The notes: a model not told the origin generated them from the sequence alone. 64,000 nucleotides of DNA from Pedobacter sp. KBS0701 (GCF_005938645.2 NZ_CP042171.1:1054001-1118000); one strand, 5' to 3'. Counted from the stretch's first letter, positions 8,280 through 18,006 are shown. Numbers and translations are program-made.

Positions 8280-10655
8280 ATGTTCAAATTAAACTTAAAA
8301 ATCGCATTGCGAAACCTTTGGAGAAATAGAGGTATTACTTCAATTAATGTTGGTGGTTTAGCCATTGCTTTGGCTGCTTTTATTTTAGTTGTGCTTTATT
8401 TTACTTACGAAACCAGCTTTGATAAAACCAATCCAAACTACAACAATATTTATGTAGTTGGACGGATTTATCCTGATTTTAAAACAAACTACACTTCGCC
8501 ACCATTTGCAAAAGCAATTAAACAGAATTTCCCGGAGGTAGAAAATGCGGGAATTACCAAACGTGGTTTTTTTGAATTTACCATAAAGAATGGCAAGAAC
8601 ACATTATTTGCCAAAAACTTTATGCAGGCTGATTACAATGCCGCTAAAATTCTTGATTTGAAACCTACAGGAGGCTTAGAAAAACCCGCAGGTGAAGCTG
8701 ACAGACTTTCTTACCTGAGTGAGGAAAGCATGAAAGTGCTTTTTCCAAATAAAACAGATAACAAGCCTGAAATGGTAGGAATGGGAGCAAGCAATTCGGG
8801 CATTACCAGTAAAATCAATGGTTCAATTACAAATAATTTGCATTCAAATATTACTTTCGACGGGATTTCAATCGGTAACGAAATTGGACAGGGAGAGAAT
8901 TATGGATATAACAATTACACGACCTATATTCAGGTAAAACCCGGAACTGACGTTGCAAACCTGGAACAAAAAATTACAGACTTATACCGAAAAGAATTAT
9001 TAAAAGGCGAAACTGACCAAAAAACAATAGAAGAAATAAAGGGTGTTTCCACATTTTTAGACCCGCTTGCAAACTTGCACCTCAGGCCAAAGGCCGGTAA
9101 TGATGCGCCTTATAAAATACTAATCGCCCTTTCTGTACTTGGAATTCTGATCTTGGTTATTGCCTGTATCAATTTCACCAATCTAAGCATTGCTCAGGCC
9201 ACAAAAAGGGCTAAAGAAGTTGGCGTAAAAAAAGTAATGGGTGCTTATCGTTTCCAGCTTACCACACAATTTCTTACCGAAATATTTATTCAATGTTTTG
9301 TTGCTACAATTCTTGCCTTAACAATAGCAGAATTAGCCCTGCCATATTTCAACAACCTTTTTCAGGTTAATTTATCCATCTGGAATATTGAAAATAACTT
9401 ATTCTGGCAATTACCCTTAATTTTATGCCTGATTACATTTGTTGCGGGCACTTATCCAGCTTTGGTTTTATCAGGTTTCAAACCTGCTTTAGTACTAAAA
9501 GGTAATTTTTCTACAAGTAAACAAAGTTCATGGCTGCGAAATGGCCTGTTGATTTTTCAGTTTAGCATTGCGGTGATTTTTATAATCGGTTTGTTCATCA
9601 TCAACGCACAATTGAAATATATGCGGACTCAGGATCTGGGTTTTACAGCAAATCAGGTTGTTTACATTAAAAACATAAGTCTTTTCAATAAACCTGAAAA
9701 ATTTGCTCCGGTTAGAGATAAAATCTTAAAAATCCAGGGAGTAAAATCAGTAACTGTAGCTACTGGTGTTCCTGATGGGAGCGAAAATGGAGGTAACGGT
9801 TATACCGTAAATGGTGTGCAGAAAAGCATTGATTTTGTCGATGTGGATTTTGATTACTTTGAAACACTTGATATTAAATTAAAAGAGGGACGGTTTTTCT
9901 CAAAGTCATTCAGTACCGATACTGCGAATTCTGTTGTGATAAATGAAAGTGCTGTTGCGAAATATGGAATTAAAAATCCAGTCGGACAAACAATAAGAGG
10001 CTGTAATATAGATTATAAGATTGTAGGGGTAGCAAAAGATTTTAAAGCACAAGGATTTGAAAGTGCCGTTCAGCCTACTATTTATGCAATTAAAAATCCT
10101 TGCGGAAATTCAAAAACGCAAATTATGGTGAAAATTGAGGAAAATAAAATGGCTGATGCTTTGGCTGCTTTGAAAGCACAATGGCCTCAAATAAATCCTC
10201 AGGACGGCGAGGACTTTCGATATGAATTTTTAGATGAACTTTACGGCAAACTTTTCAAAAAACAGGAACAGTTACAATCCGTGTTTTTCGCAGCGGCATT
10301 GCTCACCATCTTCATTGCTATTTTAGGTTTGTTTGCCTTTGCAAAATACATCACCAATGGACGCATCAAAGAGATTGCAGTGCGCAAAATTTTGGGTGCA
10401 AGTGATATTCAAATCTTCAAATTAATTAATAGTTCATTTTTTATCATGGTCCTCGTCGCTAACGTAATTTCCTGGCCGGTAGCTTATATCCTTACTAAAA
10501 AATGGCTCGAAACTTTTGCCTACCGAATTGATTTACCTGTGCTACCCTTTGTTAGCAGTGCAACAATTACCATTTTATTAGCTGTAATAACCGTAAGCAT
10601 TCAGGCGAAAAAAGCTGTTAAAGCTAATCCTGTTGATGCGTTGAAATACGAATAA
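8280..10655 (+). CDS. FtsX/MacB-type ABC permease 5 (divergent subgroup)
   Basis: A 791-residue permease with the usual start MFKLNLKIALRNLWRN and tail NPVDALKYE, but with periplasmic domains quite unlike those of permeases 1-4. The first domain (about 45-275) lacks the DFLK-ILDY-like stretch seen in the others and includes a Gly/Asn-rich piece near residues 160-200. Coupling helices are KRAKEVGVKKVMGAY and GRIKEIAVRKILGAS. This looks like an older paralogue recruited to, or retained in, the array. Co-direction with the other permeases and a spacer of about 80 nt to the next gene argue for one operon. Its ATPase partner is presumably the one at 15663. Confidence 0.9.
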   Translation: MFKLNLKIALRNLWRNRGITSINVGGLAIALAAFILVVLYFTYETSFDKTNPNYNNIYVVGRIYPDFKTNYTSPPFAKAIKQNFPEVENAGITKRGFFEFTIKNGKNTLFAKNFMQADYNAAKILDLKPTGGLEKPAGEADRLSYLSEESMKVLFPNKTDNKPEMVGMGASNSGITSKINGSITNNLHSNITFDGISIGNEIGQGENYGYNNYTTYIQVKPGTDVANLEQKITDLYRKELLKGETDQKTIEEIKGVSTFLDPLANLHLRPKAGNDAPYKILIALSVLGILILVIACINFTNLSIAQATKRAKEVGVKKVMGAYRFQLTTQFLTEIFIQCFVATILALTIAELALPYFNNLFQVNLSIWNIENNLFWQLPLILCLITFVAGTYPALVLSGFKPALVLKGNFSTSKQSSWLRNGLLIFQFSIAVIFIIGLFIINAQLKYMRTQDLGFTANQVVYIKNISLFNKPEKFAPVRDKILKIQGVKSVTVATGVPDGSENGGNGYTVNGVQKSIDFVDVDFDYFETLDIKLKEGRFFSKSFSTDTANSVVINESAVAKYGIKNPVGQTIRGCNIDYKIVGVAKDFKAQGFESAVQPTIYAIKNPCGNSKTQIMVKIEENKMADALAALKAQWPQINPQDGEDFRYEFLDELYGKLFKKQEQLQSVFFAAALLTIFIAILGLFAFAKYITNGRIKEIAVRKILGASDIQIFKLINSSFFIMVLVANVISWPVAYILTKKWLETFAYRIDLPVLPFVSSATITILLAVITVSIQAKKAVKANPVDALKYE

Positions 10656-10736
10656 TAGCTGAAAACTTAAAGATCAAAGACTGAGGTAACTTGCTGGTGT
10701 CTTGATATCTGATACTAAATACTTGATACTACAAAA
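10656..10736 (+). repeat. Word repeat, GATACTAAATACTTGATACT type
   Basis: The last 40 or so nt before the permease 6 start repeat the words TTGATATCTGATACT and AAATACTTGATACT. This is a variant of the spacer before permease 5. Confidence 0.6.
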
Positions 10737-13133
10737 ATGTTCAAACTTAACCTCAAAATCGCCTGGCGAAACCTCTGGAAAAACAAAGGTTATACTTTTA
10801 TTAATATTCTTGGACTGTCAATCGGGATGGCAAGCTGTATTTTGATCTTTATTTTTATCCGTTTTCAGCTCAGTTTTGATGAAGGTTATAAAAATGCAGA
10901 TCGGATTTATAGGGTAGTTACGGATTGGAGGTACAATGCTTTCGATGATTTTTCTGCAGGAGTACCCATACCTTTTACAGCAGCAGCCAGAAATGAGATC
11001 GCTGGAGTAGAAAAGATAGGTGCAATTGCCAAATTAGATGATATTATACATATTAAGGATAATACAGGCAGGGAAATTTTAAAAAGTCAGGAAAACGTGT
11101 ATTTTGCTGAACCCGATTTTTTTGATGTAATTCATATCAACTGGAAGTACGGCAAACCGGCAGAAGCTTTAAAAGCCCCTAATAACGTTGCCCTATCCGA
11201 GGCGATGGCCGTTAAGTATTTTGGCAGCATACAAAATGCCATTGGTAAAAGTATTACCATGGGTACCAAAACACAGCTAAGCGTTACTGGGGTATTTCAG
11301 GATATGCCGCAGAACAGCAGCTTTCCTTTAAAAATAGTGATCGCTTACCAAAATTTATACAATTATTACGGTAACCGCGACTGTTGGGATTGTATCAATT
11401 CGAGTTTAAGTAGTTATGTGTTGCTTAAAGAAGGACTGAACAAATCTGACTTAGATTGGGCTATGGCCAAATTCAATAAGAAATATTATGCAGACAAAAA
11501 GATTGAAGGGAACCAGGTAAACAGGCTTCAGCCGTTAAAAGAGATTCATTTTGATCAACGTTACGATAATTTTGCAAATGCAACAATTGCCAGGAGCCAG
11601 ATTTTCGGCCTTGTTATTATCGGATTGTTTTTGATCTGTACTGCATGTATCAACTTTATCAATTTAAATACGGCACAGGCTGTTAACAGGTCAAAAGAAG
11701 TTGGCGTGCGTAAAGTAATGGGGGGCAAGCGCAGGCAACTTATTGTACAGTTTTTAACCGAAACCATTGTACTGGTCTTAATTGCACTTTTAATTGCCTG
11801 TATCATCAGTGAGTTGGCTATACCCGCTATGCAGAACCTATTTAAAAATCAGATCAGCTTTAGTTTGTTCGGGCACCCGGTTATTTTTGTGTTTATGATT
11901 TTACTGGTTGTATTTGTTGGCTTTATGGCCGGCTTTTATCCGGCTATGGTCATATCAGGTTTTAATCCGGCGTTGGCTATAAAAAATAAAGTTACCCTTA
12001 ACAACAACGGTTTAAGCCTGCGTAAAATTTTGGTGGTGGTGCAGTTTGCAATTACTGTTATACTCATTATCGGTACCATTGTAATTGTAAATCAAATGGA
12101 CTACCTGCAGCAGAAACCGTTGGGTTTTAATTCATCCACAGTGGTAATGGTGGGGATGCCAGGAGATCAGGTGAGTAAGGAGAAACGGAGTGTTTTTAAA
12201 GAAAGGATTTTAAAAATACCTGGTGTACAATTGTTGAGCTATTGCCAGTCGCCCCCCTTATCCCAGGATATAAATTCGACCAATTTTACTTTTAATGGAG
12301 TTAAAAATAAAGATTTCGAGGTAAGGACCTGTAAGGTCGATGAAAATTATTTTAAACTTTTCGATTTAAAGATTATTGCCGGCAAAGTTTTTATGAAGAG
12401 CGATACGGCCAATGGTTATGTGGTTAACGAAACATTTTTGAAAAAAGTAGGCATAACAAAGCCCGAAAATGCCCTTGGTAAAATGATCAATGCCACGGGT
12501 ATTAATATCCCGATTGTAGGAGTGGTAAAGGACTACAATGATAAATCATTAAAAGAGAAAATATCCGGTCTGGCTATTTCTGCCGATAAAAATCAATATT
12601 GGCAAGCTGCAATAAAGTTAGAGGGCAAACAGCTCGTATCTTCCATGAACCAGGTAGAAACCTTATGGAACAGTACATTCCCGAATAATATTTATCATGC
12701 AGATTTTGTTGATGACCGGATAAAGGGCTATTATGAAAGTGAACACATCATGGGGGTATTATTTAAGGTGTTTGCCAGCGTAATTATTTTCATCTCGTTT
12801 ATAGGTTTGTTCGGCCTGATTTCATTTGTGGCCATGCAACGCACCAGGGAAGTAGCCATCCGGAAAGTTTTGGGTGCATCTACCTTACAGCTGGTTAAAA
12901 TGCTGAACGGCTCGTTTTTATTGATGGTGTTTATTGCAAATGTAGTGGCATGGCCATTAGCCTATGTTTTTGTGAATAAATGGCTTTCAGGTTTTGCCTA
13001 TCGGATTGACATCAGCATCTGGCCGTTCGCTTTGGCTATGGTAATATCAATGGCAATAACGTTAATAACAGTAAGCTTTCGATCTTATAAAGCCGCGAAT
13101 GCAAATACTATTGATGCACTTAAATATGAATAA
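10737..13133 (+). CDS. FtsX/MacB-type ABC permease 6
   Basis: A 798-residue permease, the longest in the array. It has an N-terminal membrane segment near 18-42 and a periplasmic domain beginning DEGYKNADRIYRVVTDW, which is the common MacB_PCD opening in Bacteroidota. The first coupling helix is NRSKEVGVRKVMGGK. The second periplasmic domain lies at about 450-670 and the second coupling helix is QRTREVAIRKVLGAS. It ends NTIDALKYE. A Cys-containing stretch (NRDCWDCINSS) in the first periplasmic domain could form a disulfide; this is not seen in the other copies. Spacing and orientation fit the same operon. Confidence 0.92.
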   Translation: MFKLNLKIAWRNLWKNKGYTFINILGLSIGMASCILIFIFIRFQLSFDEGYKNADRIYRVVTDWRYNAFDDFSAGVPIPFTAAARNEIAGVEKIGAIAKLDDIIHIKDNTGREILKSQENVYFAEPDFFDVIHINWKYGKPAEALKAPNNVALSEAMAVKYFGSIQNAIGKSITMGTKTQLSVTGVFQDMPQNSSFPLKIVIAYQNLYNYYGNRDCWDCINSSLSSYVLLKEGLNKSDLDWAMAKFNKKYYADKKIEGNQVNRLQPLKEIHFDQRYDNFANATIARSQIFGLVIIGLFLICTACINFINLNTAQAVNRSKEVGVRKVMGGKRRQLIVQFLTETIVLVLIALLIACIISELAIPAMQNLFKNQISFSLFGHPVIFVFMILLVVFVGFMAGFYPAMVISGFNPALAIKNKVTLNNNGLSLRKILVVVQFAITVILIIGTIVIVNQMDYLQQKPLGFNSSTVVMVGMPGDQVSKEKRSVFKERILKIPGVQLLSYCQSPPLSQDINSTNFTFNGVKNKDFEVRTCKVDENYFKLFDLKIIAGKVFMKSDTANGYVVNETFLKKVGITKPENALGKMINATGINIPIVGVVKDYNDKSLKEKISGLAISADKNQYWQAAIKLEGKQLVSSMNQVETLWNSTFPNNIYHADFVDDRIKGYYESEHIMGVLFKVFASVIIFISFIGLFGLISFVAMQRTREVAIRKVLGASTLQLVKMLNGSFLLMVFIANVVAWPLAYVFVNKWLSGFAYRIDISIWPFALAMVISMAITLITVSFRSYKAANANTIDALKYE

Positions 13134-13205
13134 AGCCGAAAGCTAAAAGACCAAAGGTTAAAACTTATGTCTTGATACCTGATACTAAATACTTGATACT
13201 AAAAA
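13134..13205 (+). repeat. Word repeat, TTGATACCTGATACT type
   Basis: A third spacer with the CTTGATACCTGATAC and AAATACTTGATACTAAA words, ending 2 to 3 nt before the permease 7 start codon. Confidence 0.6.
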
Positions 13206-15575
13206 ATGTTCAAACTCAACCTCAAAATCGCACTGCGAAACTTATTTAAAAACAAAGTTTATGCAGCTATAAACATTGGTGGCTTGGCTATTGGCTTAAC
13301 CTCTTGCTTATTACTGTTATTATATGCCGGTTATGAGTGGGGCTATGATAAACAGTTTAAAAACTCACCTCATATCTATCAGGTCATGATCAATTTAAAT
13401 GATCAGAAAGGAGAGGTGATCAGAACAATAAACCAATCGCAGAATGTGATGTTGGCTGCGCTTAAAGAAGAATTTCCTGATGTATTATATGGCGCCAGGA
13501 TTACTGATGTTTATAAAAGATTGGTGGCCAATGGAGAAGAAAGTTTAAAATTAGATAGCAGGTACGTTGATCCGGATTTTTTAAAATTATTTGATTATCA
13601 TTTTATCAGTGGAAATCCTACAAAGGCATTAAATGATCCTAATTCTATCGTTTTAACTGAAACAGCAGCAAAAAGGATATTCGGTACAACAGATGTGCTT
13701 AATCGAAAAGTAAGATTCGAAAATCAGGTTGATATAAAAGTTACAGCGGTAATAAAAGACCTTCCTGCCAATGTTACCTATGGTTTCGAGTCCTTAACTA
13801 CATTTACCTTATATGAAAATTTAAACCAGTGGCCAAAAAAGCCAAATTGGGGTAGTCATGATTATTACACCTTAGTAAAATTAAATGAAAATATAGATAT
13901 AGAAGCCTTTAATGTAAAATTAAAAGGTTTTGTAGGCAAACACTTTTCTGCAGCTAAAGAAGATGTATTTATTTATCCTTTAACAAAATTACACTTATAC
14001 GGAGCATTTTTAAATGGTAAAAGCACTGGGGGCAATATTAGGCAGGTGCAACTGTTTGTTGGTTTGTCGATAGGCATTCTATTTATTGCCTGTATTAATT
14101 TTATGAATTTGGCAACCGCCAGCACACAAGGCAGGGCAAAAGAAATTGGCGTTAAAAAAACAATGGGTGCATCCAGGACAGATCTTGTTTTTCAGTTTAT
14201 GCTGGAATCATTTATTTTAACCCTGATAAGCATATTATTAAGCATTATGCTACTCGAATTCAGTTTGCCAATGTTTAACCGGTTATTAGGGATTGAAATT
14301 GTGTTTGATTACCTCAATCCAACCAACTGGATATTGATGCTTAGTGTTTTGGTTATAACCGGCTTCATAGCAGGGAGCTATCCTTCATTTTACCTTTCTG
14401 GTTTTAACGTGATACAATCACTCAAAAAATCCTTAAATTTTAAAAAAGGATATGCCTTAACTTTCAGGCAGGTTTTGGTTGTCATACAATTTGGCTTTTC
14501 GGTAATATTGATTGCAGCAACCATAACCATTTATAAACAAATCCAGTTTATTAAAAACATACCTTTAGGTTACAGATCAAATGGACTGCTGGAAGTAGCT
14601 CACGAAGGATTGCTTTATGAAAAATTCAACCTGTTAAAAACAAGATTACTCTCCAGTGGCGCTGTTGTAGGCGTAACACAATCATCTGGCAGTATTTCTA
14701 ACAAAAACAGCAGTATAAGAGGTCTGGGCTGGGTTGGGATGTCCGAAAGTGATAAAATGATCGATTTTGATCAGATCTACACCACTTATGATTTTACTAA
14801 AACGGTAAACGTCAGGTTGTTGGCCGGGAGGGATTTTGATCGGAAATTTGCTTCAGATACAGCGGCAATACTTTTGAGCAAAAAAGCGATTGAAGTAATG
14901 CACCTGAAAAGTCCGGTTGGTACCAGCATTGTATACCAGGGAATAAAAAGGAATGTGGTAGGGGTTTTTGATAATATTGTCTGGGGCGACCCAAGTAAAG
15001 TTGCCGCACCTATGGTTATTGCTTATGCAGATATCAGTGATGTAATTACCATGCGCTTAAATCCCGACAAAAGCTTAAGTGAAAGCATCAGTATTATTAA
15101 TAAGTTGTTAAAAGAAGTAAACCCAAATTTTCCTGTCGAAATCAAATTTATTGATGGTTTAAACGAAATTAAACTTAAAAATGAAAAGATTTTGGGCACC
15201 TTGGCAAATCTATTTGGATGTTTGGCCGTTTTCATATCTTGTTTAGGTTTGTTCGGCCTTTCATCTTTTAGTACTGCACAAAGAATCAAGGAAGTAAGTA
15301 TCCGAAAAATCTTAGGCGCTTCAATTACGGAGTTGATGACTTTGCTTTCTTCAAGTTTTTTGAAATTAATATTTATTGCAGTCGTAATTGCACTGCCAGT
15401 TGCCTATTATATTATGAATAACTGGTTAATGCATTTCGAACTCAGAACAAGCTTAAATTTGTGGGTGTTTATGGCAACAGCAACACTTACACTGTTAATT
15501 TCAATTTTAACAATTACCTGGCAAACCTATCGCGCCGCAAAAACAAATGCAGTTGATGCTTTAAAATACGAATAA
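13206..15575 (+). CDS. FtsX/MacB-type ABC permease 7
   Basis: A 789-residue permease closing the run. It begins MFKLNLKIALRNLFKNK and ends NAVDALKYE. Membrane topology is as in the others: one N-terminal segment, four central and three C-terminal. Coupling helices are GRAKEIGVKKTMGAS and QRIKEVSIRKILGAS. Its periplasmic domains resemble permease 3 most, including the DFLKLFDYHFISGNP region. It is followed after 87 nt by the ATPase gene, so this permease is the one most safely paired with that subunit. No lipoprotein, membrane-fusion protein or TolC-like gene is in view. Confidence 0.92.
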   Translation: MFKLNLKIALRNLFKNKVYAAINIGGLAIGLTSCLLLLLYAGYEWGYDKQFKNSPHIYQVMINLNDQKGEVIRTINQSQNVMLAALKEEFPDVLYGARITDVYKRLVANGEESLKLDSRYVDPDFLKLFDYHFISGNPTKALNDPNSIVLTETAAKRIFGTTDVLNRKVRFENQVDIKVTAVIKDLPANVTYGFESLTTFTLYENLNQWPKKPNWGSHDYYTLVKLNENIDIEAFNVKLKGFVGKHFSAAKEDVFIYPLTKLHLYGAFLNGKSTGGNIRQVQLFVGLSIGILFIACINFMNLATASTQGRAKEIGVKKTMGASRTDLVFQFMLESFILTLISILLSIMLLEFSLPMFNRLLGIEIVFDYLNPTNWILMLSVLVITGFIAGSYPSFYLSGFNVIQSLKKSLNFKKGYALTFRQVLVVIQFGFSVILIAATITIYKQIQFIKNIPLGYRSNGLLEVAHEGLLYEKFNLLKTRLLSSGAVVGVTQSSGSISNKNSSIRGLGWVGMSESDKMIDFDQIYTTYDFTKTVNVRLLAGRDFDRKFASDTAAILLSKKAIEVMHLKSPVGTSIVYQGIKRNVVGVFDNIVWGDPSKVAAPMVIAYADISDVITMRLNPDKSLSESISIINKLLKEVNPNFPVEIKFIDGLNEIKLKNEKILGTLANLFGCLAVFISCLGLFGLSSFSTAQRIKEVSIRKILGASITELMTLLSSSFLKLIFIAVVIALPVAYYIMNNWLMHFELRTSLNLWVFMATATLTLLISILTITWQTYRAAKTNAVDALKYE

Positions 15576-15662
15576 AGGCGGGAAGGCCGAGGGTTTTAAG
15601 GTTGAAGGCTAAAGCGCCCAAACCTTCCAACCCTTAACCTTTCGACCCTCAACCTTAAAAAT
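15576..15662 (+). repeat. Word repeat, AACCTTCCAACCCTTAACC type
   Basis: The spacer before the ATPase changes to a different word: purine-rich GGAAGGCCGAGGG and GGTTGAAGGC, followed by the complementary pyrimidine run CAACCCTTAACC and CAACCTTAAAA up to the ATG. The two halves can pair. Closely related text precedes pssA on the minus strand (57802-57884) and flanks murA. Confidence 0.55.
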
Positions 15663-16343
15663 ATGATACAATTAACCAACATCGAAAAATACTACGCAAA
15701 CAAAGGCGTTAAAAATTATGTACTCCGTTTGGTAACCACAACCATTAAACAAGGAGAATTTGTTTCCATTATGGGACCATCAGGAGCCGGAAAATCTACC
15801 TTGCTCAACATTATTGGCATGCTCGAAGAACCAACCTACGGTACTTACGAATTTTTGGGAGAAAATGTAACCTCGCTTAACGAACGCAAACGCATTGAAC
15901 TTTACCGCAATCACATCGGTTTTGTATTTCAGGCTTACCATTTAATTGATGAGATGACGGTGTACGAAAACATTGAAGCTCCTTTATTGTACAAAAAAAT
16001 TGGTAGTTCTGAACGAGCCAGTAGGATTGCAGATCTTTTAGACCGCTTTAATATCGTAGCCAAAAAAGATTTATTCCCGAACCAATTATCAGGAGGTCAG
16101 CAACAATTGGTGGGTATTGCCCGGGCACTAGCTGCACAACCTTCTATTATTTTGGCCGATGAGCCAACAGGAAATCTGCAATCTGCACAGGCCGAAGAAA
16201 TTATGGGCCTTTTTAAAAAGCTCAATGAAGAAGATGGCATTACCATTATCCAGGTTACCCATTCAGAAAAAAATGCGCAGTATGGTAGCCGGATATTACA
16301 CATTGCTGATGGCCTTGTAAAAGAAGATGTACAGGTCAGTTAA
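15663..16343 (+). CDS. ABC transporter ATP-binding protein, MacB/LolD type
   Basis: A 226-residue cytoplasmic ATPase. Walker A is GPSGAGKST, the Q-loop is FQAYHL, the signature is LSGGQQQ (the usual final R of GGQQQR is replaced by LV), Walker B is IILADEPTGNL and the switch His is in QVTHSE. Its length and LolD-like layout (helical insert with NERKRIELYRNHIGFVFQ) place it among ATPases that pair with FtsX-type permeases. As the only ATPase beside seven permeases that lack one, it may serve all of them, or only the nearest while the rest use subunits elsewhere. The modified signature end is worth noting but should not abolish activity. Confidence 0.92.
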   Translation: MIQLTNIEKYYANKGVKNYVLRLVTTTIKQGEFVSIMGPSGAGKSTLLNIIGMLEEPTYGTYEFLGENVTSLNERKRIELYRNHIGFVFQAYHLIDEMTVYENIEAPLLYKKIGSSERASRIADLLDRFNIVAKKDLFPNQLSGGQQQLVGIARALAAQPSIILADEPTGNLQSAQAEEIMGLFKKLNEEDGITIIQVTHSEKNAQYGSRILHIADGLVKEDVQVS

Positions 16344-16357
16344 ATTGGCATAAAATT

Positions 16358-16401
16358 GGTTTATCAGGTAAATATTACCACAGTTATTTACCTGATAAAC
16401 C
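16358..16401. terminator. Perfect 17-bp inverted repeat between convergent genes
   Basis: GGTTTATCAGGTAAATA at 16358-16374 is exactly complementary to 16385-16401 with a 10-nt loop. It sits between the convergent ATPase and HTTM genes and is well placed as a bidirectional terminator, although neither side has a strong T tract. Confidence 0.55.
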
Positions 16402-16408
16402 GTGCTAA

Positions 16409-17407
16409 TCAATTTTTGATATGTTTAAATATCCGCAATGCGAATTTAAAGTGTGGATAATGCAGTTGCTTTACTTTATGGAATACGCTTGCCGTGAATA
16501 GCTTTGAGCTGCTCGAAACTGCATCAAGTTCCTTGCTTAAAAATGCAGTAATGTTTAAAATGATCATGATCGATGCAAATAGGTAAAGCCCCATAAAAAT
16601 ACCAATACAGAGATGCATGGTGATAATGGCCAGTATCCAGTATTTTCTGAAAAACCTGGTAAAGGCCATAAAAGGATAAAGGATTTCGTGCACTACTGTA
16701 GCCCAGCCCATCAACATAAATATTTTTGGGTATTGTGCCATAAATGAAAAGTCAAAATTATTAAATGGCGGACGGGTTAAAGCTTTCCACATGCTTTCGC
16801 CATTCCACCAGTTTATGCCGATGGCTTTATGAAAGCCGCCAAAAAAATAAATAAAACACATCTGGATCTGTATAAAACGTAAGCAGAATCTTCTGAACTC
16901 CGGAGAGGCAGTTTTAAGCTTGAGCAGAAATTCGTCCAAAGAAAAATCAGTAACCGGCATAAAGGTGCAGAAGAACAGGGAAATGGTAGTAAAATAGTCC
17001 ATTCCATATAAAAAGAACGTATTCGATTGTATGATACAGAGGTGGATAAATAAAGTGATAAGGGCAGAAAGCCTGGTGAAGAGGCCAAACAACATCGTGA
17101 TGATAAAAAGCAGGTGGATCAATAAAATGAAATGAAGCATTTGGTTATCAGAACTAAACAAACCGCCCAAAATATCGTTAAACCAACTCAGCCGTGGAAT
17201 AAATTTCAACCGGATAAAAGTTTCAGTAACCTCGCGGTTCGAAAAACCCGATAACCCGAAAAACTGATGCATTTCAGCATAAATACTCAGTATAAAAATA
17301 ATGCAATGTATGCTAACAGCTATCCTGAAAAAAGCAAAGACATTGGTTTGTATAGGTTTAAATAAGAAATGATCTAAAATCTTATTTGTTTTCGATATGA
17401 TATTCAT
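16409..17407 (-). CDS. HTTM domain membrane protein
   Basis: A polytopic membrane protein of 332 residues with repeated hydrophobic segments and the HTTM pattern (horizontally transferred transmembrane domain, related to vitamin K-dependent gamma-carboxylase). Family-typical stretches are FFRIAVSIHCI near the start, YGMDYFTTISLFFCTFMPV in the middle, FIQIQMCFIYFFGGFHKA, and the WWNGESMW region. I place the start at the ATG at 17407 (MNIISKTNKILDHF). A longer frame reading to 17506 would overlap the upstream gene by 125 nt; the chosen start overlaps by only 26 nt. The true activity of bacterial HTTM proteins is unknown. Gene order suggests translation coupled to the upstream small membrane-anchored protein. 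Confidence 0.82.
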   Translation of the reverse strand: MNIISKTNKILDHFLFKPIQTNVFAFFRIAVSIHCIIFILSIYAEMHQFFGLSGFSNREVTETFIRLKFIPRLSWFNDILGGLFSSDNQMLHFILLIHLLFIITMLFGLFTRLSALITLFIHLCIIQSNTFFLYGMDYFTTISLFFCTFMPVTDFSLDEFLLKLKTASPEFRRFCLRFIQIQMCFIYFFGGFHKAIGINWWNGESMWKALTRPPFNNFDFSFMAQYPKIFMLMGWATVVHEILYPFMAFTRFFRKYWILAIITMHLCIGIFMGLYLFASIMIILNITAFLSKELDAVSSSSKLFTASVFHKVKQLHYPHFKFALRIFKHIKN

Positions 17408-17972
17408 AAGCATACATAAATTGATAAACAGTATTTTTTGATTGGGTGTAATTGCGTAATGAAGGGGTAAGTACCAGCCCGAAAATAGCTTTGGCAGAAA
17501 CCACATTTTCCAGCCCCGTCATCTGCTCTTGCATCATAAACCTGATCAGCGAATTTCTCAGGAGCTCCACATCAGTTTTGCCAATGGTTTCATAATAATT
17601 GCAAAGCCTGAGCCCAAGTTCATGGCTGTTTATCTGCGGTATCATGGTTATTTTCTGTTTGTTTTTAAGCGTGTATTCAAAAACGAGTTTGTAACTCGTT
17701 GGTACATTTGGAGCAAAAAAACCGTACCCTGTTTCTGTGCCGGTATAGGCGAGGTAGTAATTAAGGTAATCGTTAAATTTGTAATCCGTTTTTCCCAATA
17801 CAAAATCGAGTTTCTTTTTGATTGGCTGATAGGTAGATTGTTCCATTTCAACCAATAAAATACCCTTATTATTCACAATGCAATCAAGCGTAGTGTCTAT
17901 ATTGACAAAAGAAAGCAGCAGGTAATGTATCAGCATTCCAGCGACCAGAATAATTTTTACAGGTGTTTTCAT
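17382..17972 (-). CDS. Membrane-anchored partner of HTTM protein (DUF5819-like?)
   Basis: A 196-residue protein with one N-terminal hydrophobic segment (about residues 5-25), then a soluble extracytoplasmic part. The start at 17972 (MKTPVKIILVAG) leaves a normal signal-anchor; a frame extension to 18023 adds 17 polar residues and would start inside the upstream hairpin. The motif GYGFFAPNVPTSYKL resembles the 'FAPxP' signature of DUF5819 proteins that are often encoded next to HTTM proteins. That match is from memory and weak, but the gene overlaps the HTTM gene, so a functional pair is likely. No catalytic motif is recognised. Confidence 0.65.
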   Translation of the reverse strand: MKTPVKIILVAGMLIHYLLLSFVNIDTTLDCIVNNKGILLVEMEQSTYQPIKKKLDFVLGKTDYKFNDYLNYYLAYTGTETGYGFFAPNVPTSYKLVFEYTLKNKQKITMIPQINSHELGLRLCNYYETIGKTDVELLRNSLIRFMMQEQMTGLENVVSAKAIFGLVLTPSLRNYTQSKNTVYQFMYAYEYHIENK

Positions 17973-18006
17973 GGCGGTTTTATGATTAAAAGCTGAAAAT
18001 TGAAGA

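Noticed and set aside
262..15289. Many minus-strand frames inside the permease genes
   Set aside because: They are opposite-strand shadows of well-supported genes and repeat between paralogues because the genes repeat.
1..16343. Antibiotic-efflux MacAB-TolC operon
   Set aside because: No membrane-fusion or TolC-like gene is present and permeases lack fused ATPases, so a MacAB drug-efflux call is not supported.
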